64,000 nt of DNA from Pseudomonas sp. MYb118 (lineage in GTDB: Bacteria > Pseudomonadota > Gammaproteobacteria > Pseudomonadales > Pseudomonadaceae), in assembly GCF_040947875.1 (NCBI RefSeq), contig NZ_JBFRXN010000004.1:620001-684000 (forward strand), written 5' to 3'. Of the stretch, positions 33,749 to 42,366 are shown one piece after another. The notes below the pieces were generated by a model that saw only the letters and a list, made by a program, of their open reading frames with translations, made no database searches and had not been told where the DNA came from. The position numbers were made by a program, and so were the translations under genes. How positions within the stretch are numbered: the first letter of the stretch is position 1; every line of letters begins with the position of its first letter.

Positions 33749-34696
33749 ATGGATGTCTTGATCCAGCAACTGCTCAACGGCCTGGTGTCGGGCAGCCTTT
33801 ATGCCTTGGTCGCGCTGGGCTACACCATGGTCTACGGCATTTTGCGGATCATCAACTTCGCCCACGGTGACGTGTTGATGATCGGCGCTCTGGTGGGGCT
33901 GTCGGTGATCCGCCTGTTGCAGGCACTCTGGCCGCACTTGCCTGGCGTGCTGGTGCTGGGCTTTGCCGCGCTGATCGCCATGGCGTTCTGTGCGTTGCTG
34001 GCGATGCTGATCGAGCGCGTGGCCTACCGCCGCTTGCGCAATGCCCCGCGCCTGGCACCGCTGATCAGTGGTATCGGCGTTTCGCTGCTGTTGCAGACCG
34101 CCGCGATGCTGGTGTGGACGCGCAACCCGCAAATGTTCCCGCAACTGCTGCCGCTGGCGCCGATTGAAATACTCGCCAATGCCGACGGCCACGCCGCCAT
34201 CACCAACCTGACCGCACTGACCACCATCGCGGTCGCCCTGGCCGTGATGCTGGCCCTGGTGCTGCTGGTCGAGCGCACGCGCTTCGGACGGGCGATGCGG
34301 GCGGTGGCCGAGAACCCGCAAGTGGCCAGCCTGATGGGCATCAACCCCAATCGGATCATCGTCCTGACTTTCGCCATCGGCGGTGCGCTGGCGGCGCTTG
34401 CCGGCATCTTGATGGCCAGCAACTACGGCAGCGCGCATTTCTACATGGGCTTCCTGCCGGGTATCAAGGCGTTCACCGCCGCGGTGCTGGGCGGCATCGG
34501 CAACCTCAAGGGCGCGATGCTCGGAGGCCTGTTGCTGGGGCTGATCGAAGCCCTGGGCACCGGCTACCTGGGCGCGGCCACCGGGGGTGTGTTCGGCAGC
34601 AATTATCAGGACGTGTTTGCCTTCATCGTGTTGATTGCGGTGCTGGTGTTGCGCCCTTCGGGGATTCTTGGCGAACGACTGGCGACCCGCGCATGA
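33749..34696 (+). CDS. livH: ABC transporter permease, LivH type
   Basis: A 315-residue inner-membrane permease of the branched-chain-amino-acid-type (HAAT) ABC importer. It shows LLNGLVSGSLYALVALGYTMVYGILRIINFAHGDVLM at the first segments and GRAMRAVAENPQVASLMGINPNRI, the EAA-like loop contacting the ATPases. ATG 33749 matches the family start; the longer frame from 33680 adds an unsupported leader. It overlaps livM by ATGA. Given the downstream genes, the solute may be a thiazoline, carbamoyl-amino acid or amino acid rather than leucine. Confidence 0.9.
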   Translation: MDVLIQQLLNGLVSGSLYALVALGYTMVYGILRIINFAHGDVLMIGALVGLSVIRLLQALWPHLPGVLVLGFAALIAMAFCALLAMLIERVAYRRLRNAPRLAPLISGIGVSLLLQTAAMLVWTRNPQMFPQLLPLAPIEILANADGHAAITNLTALTTIAVALAVMLALVLLVERTRFGRAMRAVAENPQVASLMGINPNRIIVLTFAIGGALAALAGILMASNYGSAHFYMGFLPGIKAFTAAVLGGIGNLKGAMLGGLLLGLIEALGTGYLGAATGGVFGSNYQDVFAFIVLIAVLVLRPSGILGERLATRA

Positions 34697-35796
34697 CTCA
34701 TTCCATTGCAGTCTCGACTCCTTCCAGCAAACGCGCGCATCTGGGCCTGTTGCTGTTCACTTTGGCGCTGGTGCTGGCCCCGTGGGTGGTCGGCCACGCC
34801 GGCGGCAACACCTGGGTGCGCACCCTGGATTTCGCCCTGCTGTACATCATGCTCGCCCTGGGCCTGAACATTGTCGTGGGCTATGCCGGCCTGCTGGACA
34901 TGGGGTTCATCGCCTTCTATGCAGTGGGGGCTTATCTGGCGGCGTTGCTGTCCTCGCCACATCTGCTGTTGCAGTTTCCTGCGCTGGCGGCGTTGTTGCC
35001 CGGCGGCCTGCACACGTCCATCTGGCTGATCCTGCCGTTGGCGGCGTTGCTGGCGGCGGGCTGTGGCGTGGTGCTGGGGGCGCCGACCCTGCGCCTGCGT
35101 GGCGACTACCTGGCCATCGTCACCCTGGGCTTCGGTGAAATCATCCGCATTCTGTTGCGCAACCTCGACCGTCCGGTGAACCTCACCAATGGCCCCAAGG
35201 GGATTTCCTCGGTGGACCCGGTGAACCTGCTGGGGCTGAACCTGGCCCGGACCCAGGAGATTTTCGGCCTGCGCCTGCCGTCGGTGTATTTGTACTACTA
35301 CCTGTTCGCTGCGCTGGTGCTGCTGATTCTGTTCGCCTGTCTGCGCCTGCAGGATTCGCGTATCGGCCGAGCCTGGATGGCGATCCGCGAAGACGAGGAC
35401 GCGGCAGAGGCCATGGGCGTCAACACCCGACGCCTGAAGTTGCTGGCCTTTGCCATCGGCGCCGCATTCGGCGGCCTCAGCGGCGCGTTGTTCGCGTCGT
35501 TCCAGGGCTTCGTCTCGCCGGAATCCTTCACGCTCAACGAATCCATCGCGGTGCTGGCGATGGTGGTCCTTGGCGGCATGGGCCATGTGCCCGGCGTGAT
35601 TCTCGGTTGCGTGCTGCTGGCGGCGCTGCCCGAAGCGTTGCGGGCAACCATGGGGCCGTTGCAGCAGGCGCTGTTCGGCCAGGTGCTGCTCGACCCGGAA
35701 ATCATCCGCCAACTGTTTTATGGCCTGGCGCTGATTCTGGTGATGCTCTACCGGCCCGCCGGCTTGTGGCCGGCGCGTCACGGAGGTGCCCGATGA
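34693..35796 (+). CDS. livM: ABC transporter permease, LivM type
   Basis: A 367-residue second permease of the HAAT importer. It has LNIVVGYAGLLDMGFIAFYAVGAYLAALL, RGDYLAIVTLGFGEIIRILLRN and GRAWMAIREDEDAAEAMGVNTRRLKLLAFAIGAAFGGLSGAL, the last being the ATPase-contact loop. It starts inside the livH stop (ATGA) and its own stop overlaps livG (ATGA), so all are translationally coupled. It is full length. Confidence 0.92.
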   Translation: MTHSIAVSTPSSKRAHLGLLLFTLALVLAPWVVGHAGGNTWVRTLDFALLYIMLALGLNIVVGYAGLLDMGFIAFYAVGAYLAALLSSPHLLLQFPALAALLPGGLHTSIWLILPLAALLAAGCGVVLGAPTLRLRGDYLAIVTLGFGEIIRILLRNLDRPVNLTNGPKGISSVDPVNLLGLNLARTQEIFGLRLPSVYLYYYLFAALVLLILFACLRLQDSRIGRAWMAIREDEDAAEAMGVNTRRLKLLAFAIGAAFGGLSGALFASFQGFVSPESFTLNESIAVLAMVVLGGMGHVPGVILGCVLLAALPEALRATMGPLQQALFGQVLLDPEIIRQLFYGLALILVMLYRPAGLWPARHGGAR

Positions 35797-36567
35797 GCAC
35801 GCCGTTGTTGCAGATCGAGCACGTCAGCAAGCGTTTTGGCGGGGTCGCCGCGCTGACCGATGTCAGCCTGAGCATCCAGCCCGGTGAGATCTACGGCCTG
35901 ATAGGCCCGAATGGCGCCGGCAAGACCACCTTCTTCAACGTGATGACCGGGCTCTACAGCGCCGATGCCGGACGCTTCCAGCTCAACGGCAAAAGCTACC
36001 GGCCGAATTCGGTGCATGAAGTGGCCGAGGCCGGCATTGCCCAGAACCTTCCAGAACATTCGCCTGTTCAATGGCATGAGCGTTCTGGAGAACGTCATGG
36101 TCGGTCGCCACGTGCGCACCTGCAATGGCTTGTGGGCGGCCTTGAGTCGTCATCGCCGGGCCCGCGAAGAGGAAGCGCAGACCCGCGAACTGGCCCATCA
36201 GTGGTTGCGCTACGTTGGCCTCGACGGCGTTGCCGATCACCGCGCCGACAGCTTGTCCTACGGCCACCAGCGCCGTCTGGAAATCGCTCGTGCCCTGGCC
36301 ACGCAACCCTTGCTGCTGGCGCTGGATGAGCCGGCTGCCGGCATGAATGCCAGCGAGAAAGTGCAATTGCGCGGCTTGCTGGAAAAGATCCGTGCCGATG
36401 GCCACAGCCTGCTGCTGATCGAGCACGACGTGAAGCTGGTGATGGGCGTGTGCGATCGCATCAGCGTGCTGGATTACGGCCAGGTGATCGCCCAGGGCGC
36501 GCCTGCCGACATGCGCCGCCATCCGGCGGTGATTCAAGCCTACCTGGGAGCCAGCGCCGATGTCTGA
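35793..36567 (+). pseudogene. livG: ABC transporter ATP-binding protein, LivG type, broken by a one-base frameshift
   Basis: The frame from ATG 35793 encodes RFGGVAALTDVSLSIQPGEI, Walker A GPNGAGKTT and DAGRF, then loses homology at GIAQNLPEHS. The +1 frame continues the family exactly: TFQNIRLFNGMSVLENVMVGRH, the ABC signature region SYGHQRRLEIARAL, Walker B LLALDEPAAGM and the H-loop LIEHD, to TGA 36567. Dropping one C from GCCC at 36039-36042 restores GIARTFQNIRLF and a normal 257-residue LivG. As written, the ATPase is truncated after Walker A and should be inactive. A real mutation or a sequence error are both possible; neighbours livM and livF are intact. Confidence 0.88.
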
Positions 36568-37276
36568 GCCACTGCTGCGTATCGAAGGTCTCAAGGTCCG
36601 CTATGGCGCCATCGAAGCGGTCAAGTCCGTGGACCTGCACGTTGCCGAAGGCGAGCGCGTGACACTGATCGGTGCCAACGGCGCCGGCAAGAGTTCCAGC
36701 CTCAAGGCGTTGACCGGGTTATTGCCGGTGGCGGCGGGGCAGATCCATTTCGGCGGGCGCTCGATCCTCGGCTTGCCGGCCCACGAACGGCTGCGTTCAG
36801 GCATCGCCATGGTGCCTGAAGGCCGCGGCATCTTTGCCCGCATGAGTGTGTTGGAGAACCTGCACGCCGGGGCGTTTTTGCGCCGCGACCGGCAGCAGGT
36901 CGACCGCGAAATCCGCCAGTTGTTCGAGCATTTCCCACGTCTGGAAGAACGCTTGCAGCAATCCGCCGGCCTGCTTTCCGGCGGCGAACAGCAAATGCTC
37001 GCCCTGGCTCGGGCCCTGTTGTCCCGGCCGCGCCTGCTGGTGCTCGACGAACCCTCGATGGGCCTGGCGCCGATCATGGTCGAGAAGCTGTTCCAGGTGA
37101 TCGAGGACGTCTGTCGCCAGGGCATGACGCTGTTGCTGGTGGAACAGAACGCGCGCCTGGCGCTGCAAGTGACGGACCGCGCTTACGTGATGGACACCGG
37201 ACGCATCAGCCACAGCGGCCAATCACCGGTTTTGCTCAATGATCCCAAGGTGCGCGAAGCCTACCTCGGTGAATGA
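36560..37276 (+). CDS. livF: ABC transporter ATP-binding protein, LivF type
   Basis: A 238-residue second ATPase of the importer. It has Walker A GANGAGKSS, the Q-loop segment MVPEGRGIFARMSVLENL, signature LSGGEQQMLALARAL, Walker B LLVLDEPSMGLAP and switch LLLVEQNA. It starts 8 bases before the livG stop. It is intact, unlike livG. With the usual heterodimer LivG-LivF, one working ATPase may not suffice for transport. Confidence 0.92.
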   Translation: MSEPLLRIEGLKVRYGAIEAVKSVDLHVAEGERVTLIGANGAGKSSSLKALTGLLPVAAGQIHFGGRSILGLPAHERLRSGIAMVPEGRGIFARMSVLENLHAGAFLRRDRQQVDREIRQLFEHFPRLEERLQQSAGLLSGGEQQMLALARALLSRPRLLVLDEPSMGLAPIMVEKLFQVIEDVCRQGMTLLLVEQNARLALQVTDRAYVMDTGRISHSGQSPVLLNDPKVREAYLGE

Positions 37277-37360
37277 ATCAACCACTGACGCCACCGGACG
37301 CCCGGCGTGTTTCGACCAGCCCGTACAGGCCAAGAGGCCTCTGAGAAACAGGAAATACCG

Positions 37361-38512
37361 ATGAAAACTTCTGCCCCTTTCAAACGTGTTGCATTGCTCG
37401 GTGTGGCGCTTGGCAGCCTTGCCAGTGCCGTGGCCCAGGCTGACCAGCAAGTGCTGATCGGCCTGGCCGGCCCACTGACCGGCCCGTCGGCACGGATCGG
37501 CAAGGACCTGGAAAACGGTGCGCAACTGGCCATCGACCGCGCCAACGCCCAGCATCCGAAAATCAACGGCGAGGCGGTGACGTTCAAGCTGGTTTCCGAG
37601 GACGACCAGTCCGATCCGCGCACGGCGGTATCGGTGGCCCAGCGCCTGGTGGACGCCGGCGTGGTCGGTGTCGTCGGCCATTGGAACACCGGCACCAGTA
37701 TTCCGGCAGCCAGGGTTTATCACGATGCCGGCATCGCCCAGGTGGCGCCGGTCGCCACCGGTCATGCCTATACCCAGCAGGGTTTCGACACCAGTTTTCG
37801 CATCATGGGTCACGACGATGACGGTGGCCAGGTAGCCGGCGATTACGCCCTGCAAACCCTCAAGGCCAAGCGCATCGCGGTGATTGATGACCGCACCGCG
37901 TTCGGCCAGGGGCTGGCGGATCAGTTCGTCAAGTCGATCGAGGCAGGCGGTGCCAAGGTGGTCTCCCGTGAGTACGTCGACGACAAGACCATCGACTTCA
38001 GCGCGGTACTGACCAATATCCGCAGCCAGAACCCGGACCTGATTTTCTTCGGTGGCGTGGACGCCCAGGCCGCACCTCTGGCCCGTCGCATCAAGCAGCT
38101 TGGGATCAAGGCGCCGCTGATGGGGGCGGGCGGTTTCGTCAGCCAGACGTTCCTGCAACTGGCGCAAAACGAAGGCGAGGGCGTGATCGCCCTGGAACCG
38201 GGGCTGGCGGTCGCGCAGATGCCCGGTGGCCAGGCGTTCGACCAGGCCTATCAGCAGCGCTTCAAGGCACCGATCGAACTGCACGCGCCGTTCGCCTATG
38301 ACGGCGTCGGCGTGCTGGTGGCGGCCATTGAAAAAGCTGACTCGACCGACCCGCAGAAATACCTGCCGGTGCTGCGAGCGATCAGCTATCCGGGCGTGAC
38401 CGGGACCATCGCTTTCGATGCCCAGGGCAACCTGCGCAATCCGACCTTCACTGTGTATCAGGTCAAGGCCAATCAATGGGTGCCGGTGAGCGTCGCTGGC
38501 GGCGCCAGGTAA
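37361..38512 (+). CDS. Periplasmic substrate-binding protein of the Liv-type importer
   Basis: A 383-residue type I periplasmic binding protein (LivK/LivJ family). The signal peptide (MKTSAPFKRVALLGVALGSLASAVAQA) precedes the IGLAGPLTGPSARIGKDLENGAQLAIDRAN start typical of the family; the DDQSDPRTAVSVAQRLV and GHWNTGTSIPAARVY segments shape the pocket. Ligand identity is not predictable; the ATC-hydrolase and carbamoylase genes behind it suggest a sulphur heterocycle or N-carbamoyl amino acid. ATG 37361 has AGGAAA upstream. A hairpin follows (38525-38550). Confidence 0.9.
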   Translation: MKTSAPFKRVALLGVALGSLASAVAQADQQVLIGLAGPLTGPSARIGKDLENGAQLAIDRANAQHPKINGEAVTFKLVSEDDQSDPRTAVSVAQRLVDAGVVGVVGHWNTGTSIPAARVYHDAGIAQVAPVATGHAYTQQGFDTSFRIMGHDDDGGQVAGDYALQTLKAKRIAVIDDRTAFGQGLADQFVKSIEAGGAKVVSREYVDDKTIDFSAVLTNIRSQNPDLIFFGGVDAQAAPLARRIKQLGIKAPLMGAGGFVSQTFLQLAQNEGEGVIALEPGLAVAQMPGGQAFDQAYQQRFKAPIELHAPFAYDGVGVLVAAIEKADSTDPQKYLPVLRAISYPGVTGTIAFDAQGNLRNPTFTVYQVKANQWVPVSVAGGAR

Positions 38513-38524
38513 AGTGAGTCAATG

Positions 38525-38550
38525 GGCGGGCGGACCATGGTTCGCCCGCC
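38525..38550. promoter_or_regulatory. GC-rich dyad between the binding-protein gene and the ATC hydrolase gene
   Basis: GGCGGGCG and CGCCCGCC flank the inner palindrome ACCATGGT. There is no T-run, so it is more likely an mRNA stem-loop that stabilises the upstream message or limits readthrough than a full terminator. Binding-protein genes often carry such loops so they can be made in excess. Confidence 0.55.
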
Positions 38551-38575
38551 TGCGTGGAGCTGATGGAGGCACACA

Positions 38576-39078
38576 ATGAGCAAACTCGAAGGTGAACTGG
38601 GCATTCTTGCGCGGCGGCGGATTGAAGCGGAAATCATCAAGCCGATCTACGACATCCTGGTGCGCGAACACGGCCAGCAGCACGCGGCCGCGGTGATCGG
38701 CGAAGCGGTCGGCAATGCCGCGATCAAGGCGGGTAAACACTTTGCCGCGCTGGAAGAAAAAGGCGCGGACCTGCAAAGCTTCGTCGAGCTGCAAGTGCTG
38801 TGGGAGCAGGATGACGCGCTGAAAGTCGAGATCATCGCCAGCGATGCCGAACACTACGACTACGACGTCAAGCGCTGTCGCTACGCCGAGATGTACCACG
38901 AGATGGGCCTGGGTGAAATTGGCCATCTACTCTCGTGCGCCCGCGATGAGTTGTTCATCGTCGGCTACAACCCCGACATCGAACTGACCCGTACCCAGAC
39001 CATCATGGGCGGCGCCCCCGGTGCGATTTCCGCTACCGCGCCAAGCCTCCCGCCAAACGCCAGGAGCCACATTCATGA
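38576..39078 (+). CDS. atcB: L-2-amino-thiazoline-4-carboxylate (ATC) hydrolase, frameshifted near its end
   Basis: An ATC-hydrolase family protein that opens the thiazoline ring of L-ATC to give a carbamoyl-cysteine. Seen: MSKLEGELGILARRRIEAEIIKPIYDIL, HYDYDVKRCRYAEMYHEMGLGEIGHLLSCARDE and RTQTIMGGAP. The family then normally reads xCDFRY. Here that sequence is present only in the -1 frame: TGC GAT TTC CGC TAC, continuing to TGA 39076-39078, which overlaps the next start (ATGA). A one-base loss in or near the C-run 39015-39019 explains it. In the uncorrected frame the protein runs on to 39205 with ~60 unrelated residues. So the gene is damaged or miscalled at its C-terminus. Confidence 0.85.
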
Positions 39079-40313
39079 GTACGCTGGCGAGGGTCAACGG
39101 CGAACGCCTGTGGGATTCGCTGATGGAGATGGCGCAGATCGGCGCGACCGCCAACGGCGGTGTGTCGCGGCTGGCCCTGACCGACGAGGACCGACGCGGC
39201 CGTGATCTGTTCGTGGCCTGGGCGCAAGCGGCGGGCTGCAGCATTCGCGTGGACGCCATGGGCAATATTTTCGCCCGCAGGGCCGGGCGCAACGATGACC
39301 TGGCGCCGGTGGTCACCGGGTCCCATGGCGATTCCCAACCCTACGGCGGCAAATTCGACGGCATCTATGGCGTGCTCGCGGGCCTTGAAGTGCTGCGTGC
39401 GCTGAACGACCTGGGCATTGAGACCGAGCGTCCCGTCGAAGTGATCAACTGGACCAACGAAGAGGGCTCGCGGTTTGCGCCGGCGATGATTTCCTCTGGC
39501 GTGTATGCCGGGGTGTTCGACCTCGAATACGGTCTGTCCCGCACCGACGCCAAGGGCGTGAGCATCGGCCAGGCGCTGGAGCAGATCGGTTATGCCGGCC
39601 CGCACCCGGTGGGCGGCCAGGCCATCCATGCCGCGTTCGAACTGCACATCGAGCAGGGACCGATTCTGGAAGCCCAGGATGTGACCATCGGCGTGGTCAC
39701 CGGCGCCCAGGGCCAGCGCTGGTATGAAGTCGAACTGATCGGCCGCAGCGCCCATGCCGGCACGACGCCAATGGACCATCGCCTGGACGCCTTGCTCGGT
39801 TTCGCCCGCGTAGTGGAAGCGGTCAATCGTCTGGGGCTGGAGCAGGGCGCGGAAGGCCGGGCCACGGTCGGCATGGCCAACGTCTTCCCGAACTCGCGCA
39901 ACGTGGTGCCAGGCCGGGTGTTTTTCAGTGTCGAATTCCGTCACCCGGACGAAAGCGTTCTGGCTCGCCAGGATGAACAACTGCGCGAAGCGGTGCAGCA
40001 GATCGCCGAAAACATCGGTTTGCAACACAGCGTCAATCAGATTTTCCAGTACGCGCCGATCGCCTTCGATGCCGACTGCGTGGAAGCGGTACGCGTCGCC
40101 AGCGCTGCCTTGGGTTATAGCCATCGACCGATGATTTCCGGTGCCGGGCATGATGCCTGCTACCTCAATCGCGTGGCTCCCACCGCGATGATCTTCGTGC
40201 CCTGCGTCAATGGTCTGAGCCACAACGAGGCTGAGCACATTCACCTGCACTGGTCGACGGCGGGCGCGGATGTGTTGCTGCATTCGATCCTGGCCAAAGC
40301 CATGGAGGCGTGA
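39075..40313 (+). CDS. atcC: N-carbamoyl-L-amino-acid (carbamoyl-cysteine) amidohydrolase, M20 family
   Basis: A 412-residue Zn/Mn-dependent amidase of the hydantoinase/carbamoylase group. The family motifs are TGSHGDSQPYGGKFDGIYGV (metal ligands His and Asp), NWTNEEGSRFAPAM (Glu base and ligand), HIEQGP, RSAHAGTTPMDHR (lid/dimer residues) and SGAGHDACYL plus LSHNEAEH (last ligand). It would split a carbamoyl-L-amino acid to the amino acid, CO2 and ammonia. Behind ATC hydrolase, it fits the second step of ATC to L-cysteine described for Pseudomonas AtcB/AtcC. It starts at ATG 39075 overlapping the hydrolase stop. The specific substrate is inferred from context. Confidence 0.82.
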   Translation: MSTLARVNGERLWDSLMEMAQIGATANGGVSRLALTDEDRRGRDLFVAWAQAAGCSIRVDAMGNIFARRAGRNDDLAPVVTGSHGDSQPYGGKFDGIYGVLAGLEVLRALNDLGIETERPVEVINWTNEEGSRFAPAMISSGVYAGVFDLEYGLSRTDAKGVSIGQALEQIGYAGPHPVGGQAIHAAFELHIEQGPILEAQDVTIGVVTGAQGQRWYEVELIGRSAHAGTTPMDHRLDALLGFARVVEAVNRLGLEQGAEGRATVGMANVFPNSRNVVPGRVFFSVEFRHPDESVLARQDEQLREAVQQIAENIGLQHSVNQIFQYAPIAFDADCVEAVRVASAALGYSHRPMISGAGHDACYLNRVAPTAMIFVPCVNGLSHNEAEHIHLHWSTAGADVLLHSILAKAMEA

Positions 40314-40386
40314 CGCGCGACGATATTGGATTTTCCGGGGCAATCAAATAAGATATGAAACATATACATTTCATATAGTGAAGCCC

Positions 40387-40659
40387 ATGGGTATCGTCAA
40401 AATCTCCGAAGAGCTGCATGAGCACCTGCGCGTTGCCAGCAACGCGCTGAGTCGCTCGATTAACGCCCAGGCCGAGCACTGGATGCGCATCGGCATGCTC
40501 GCCGAGTTGTATCCCAACCTCGACCACAGCGAGATCTCTCGCCTTTTGGTGCGTGCCGAACTGACCGGCGGCCTGGAGCTGAAACAGCTGTGCGGCCTGG
40601 CGGAGCCTGCGTCCGAGCCTGCACCGGAACGTCTGGCGACCGCTGGAGCGCGCCCATGA
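40387..40659 (+). CDS. ParD-like antitoxin-family protein coupled to methionine aminopeptidase
   Basis: A 90-residue protein of the ParD-like family. MGIVKISEELHEHLRVASNALSRSINAQAEHWMRIGML resembles a ribbon-helix-helix DNA-binding start, followed by a helix (SEISRLLVRAEL) and an Ala/Glu/Pro-rich tail. ParD-family proteins are antitoxins. Here, though, the overlapping partner (ATGA at 40656) is a methionine aminopeptidase, not a ParE toxin. ATG 40387 is used; the frame from 40270 is an upstream leader. It could be a local repressor. Confidence 0.75.
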   Translation: MGIVKISEELHEHLRVASNALSRSINAQAEHWMRIGMLAELYPNLDHSEISRLLVRAELTGGLELKQLCGLAEPASEPAPERLATAGARP

Positions 40660-41444
40660 GGAACAACGTGCGCATCAACACCCCGGCGCAAATCGCCCAG
40701 TCACGCATCGCCGCCCAGCTCGCGGCCCAGGTGCTGGCGATGATTGCCCCCCACGTGAAGGCCGGCGTCACCACCGACGAACTCGACCGCCTGTGCCACG
40801 ACTACATCGTCGACGTGCAGAAGGCCATCCCCGGCAACATCGGTTACCTGGGCTACCCGAAAACCGTGCTGACCTCGGTCAACGAGGTGGTCTGCCATGG
40901 TTTGCCGTCGGCGACGGTGCTCAAGGACGGTGACATCGTCAACATCGACATCGCGGTGAAAAAGGACGGCTGGTATGGCGACACCAGCCGCATGTACTTC
41001 GTCGGCGAGCCCAGCCCCGAGGCGTATCGCCTGGTCAAGACCACCTACGAGGCGCTGTGCGCGGGCATTCGGGTGGTGCGCCCGGGTGCCACCCTCGGCG
41101 ACATCGGCTACGCCATTCAAGCCCACGCCGAGAATGCCGGTTTCAGTGTCGTGCGCGAGTACTGCGGCCACGGCATCAACAAGGTCTACCACGACGAGCC
41201 GCAGGTGCTGCATTACGGTTATCCGGGGCAGGGCCTGACGTTGAAGGCCGGGATGATTTTCACCATCGAGCCGATGCTCAACGCCGGCAAGCGCCACGTG
41301 CGCACCCTGGCCGATGGCTGGACCGTGGTCACCAAGGACAGCTCGCTCTCGGCCCAGTGGGAGCACATGGTGGCGGTCACCGACGACGGTTTCCAGGTGC
41401 TGTCGGCCTGGCCGGACAGCATGGAAGGCTTCCCGGCTATCTGA
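40656..41444 (+). CDS. map: Type I methionine aminopeptidase, second-copy type
   Basis: A 262-residue metallo-aminopeptidase removing N-terminal Met. All five metal ligands are visible: Asp in NIDIAVKKDG, Asp in WYGDTS, His in YCGHGINKVYH, Glu in MIFTIEPML and Glu in AQWEHMVAV. The CHGLP substrate-pocket segment is present. It lacks the ribosomal neighbours (rpsB, tsf) of the housekeeping map, so this is probably an accessory copy. It is translationally coupled to the ParD-like protein and convergent with the AraC gene, overlapping by 8 bases. Confidence 0.88.
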   Translation: MRNNVRINTPAQIAQSRIAAQLAAQVLAMIAPHVKAGVTTDELDRLCHDYIVDVQKAIPGNIGYLGYPKTVLTSVNEVVCHGLPSATVLKDGDIVNIDIAVKKDGWYGDTSRMYFVGEPSPEAYRLVKTTYEALCAGIRVVRPGATLGDIGYAIQAHAENAGFSVVREYCGHGINKVYHDEPQVLHYGYPGQGLTLKAGMIFTIEPMLNAGKRHVRTLADGWTVVTKDSSLSAQWEHMVAVTDDGFQVLSAWPDSMEGFPAI

Positions 41445-42261
41445 ACGGCCGGTTCGCTGCGCAGGCCTGGCGCAACTGCACCGGGCTGATGCCCAGGCGT
41501 TGTTTGAACACCGTTGCCATGTGCGCCTGGGAGTTGAAGCCGCAGGCGAGGGCAATCTCGGCCAGGCTAACGCGGGTGTCGAGCAGCCGCGCCCGGGCGC
41601 GGGCCACGCGGCGGTCGATCAGGTAGCTGTGCGGGCTTTTGCCCATCGCCTGCTTGAAGGCGCGGATGAAAAAGCCTTCGGACAACGCAAGCAACTCTGC
41701 CATCGCCTGCACGCTCAGCGGGCCGCTCAAACCGTCGTCGATGAATTCATCGAGCAGGCGCAGCCGTTTGCCGGTGATCGAACCGCGCGGCAGATTGGCC
41801 AGGGCATCCTGACCCTGGGCGCGCTGCGTCAGGGCCAGCGCCCAGGCTTCCCAGTCGTCCTCCACGCCAGGCTGCAACAACGCGCTGCGCATGCGCAGGG
41901 CCAGGGCGATGGCCTGCGGGTCGATCCGATTATTGAAGGCGTGCTCGCCAACCGCCGCCAGGCCCTGGGCGTGCACCACTCGCAGGTACTCGCCGCCGCT
42001 CGGGGACTCGGACAGCACGTCGCAACCTACCGGCACGAACGCCAGGCTGTTGGGCGTGGCGACGAAAGGCTGCACGCGGTCGCTGCCAATGGCGTGCAGG
42101 CCGCGCTGGCTGTCGAAGGCAAAGCCGATGGCCGATTGTGTCGCCACATAACGCGCCGAATAAGCCGAGCCCGGCAACAATTCGATCGCCCAGGGCCCGG
42201 CCTCGACGCGGCGGACCGGTTCGGCAGCAAGGGGCAGTGTTGGGCGTGGTGGCTGGCTCAT
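41437..42261 (-). CDS. AraC-family transcriptional regulator
   Basis: A 274-residue regulator. The C-terminal AraC domain carries two helix-turn-helix units (LSVQAMAELLALSEGFFIRAFKQAMGKSPHSYLIDRRVARARARLLDT and VSLAEIALACGFNSQAHMATVFKQRLGISPVQLRQ). The N-terminal ~150 residues are a cupin-like ligand domain of unknown signal. ATG 42261 is chosen over upstream starts. It is divergent from the threonine-dehydratase-like gene across 105 bases, so it probably controls that gene. The 3' end overlaps map. Confidence 0.85.
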   Translation of the reverse strand: MSQPPRPTLPLAAEPVRRVEAGPWAIELLPGSAYSARYVATQSAIGFAFDSQRGLHAIGSDRVQPFVATPNSLAFVPVGCDVLSESPSGGEYLRVVHAQGLAAVGEHAFNNRIDPQAIALALRMRSALLQPGVEDDWEAWALALTQRAQGQDALANLPRGSITGKRLRLLDEFIDDGLSGPLSVQAMAELLALSEGFFIRAFKQAMGKSPHSYLIDRRVARARARLLDTRVSLAEIALACGFNSQAHMATVFKQRLGISPVQLRQACAANRPFR

Positions 42262-42366
42262 GCAGCCCATAGTAGTGAACATGCGGCACAAAAGTCAGGT
42301 CAGTTTTTTGAAAGCCGCCGCACGGTGCCCGTGCCTAGACTGGAAGAAATTTCCGGGAGGTTGCCC

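Noticed and set aside
41314..42366. N-terminal extension of the threonine-dehydratase-like frame
   Set aside because: The open frame runs through the map and araC genes; ATG 42367 with GGGAGG gives a normal-length enzyme.
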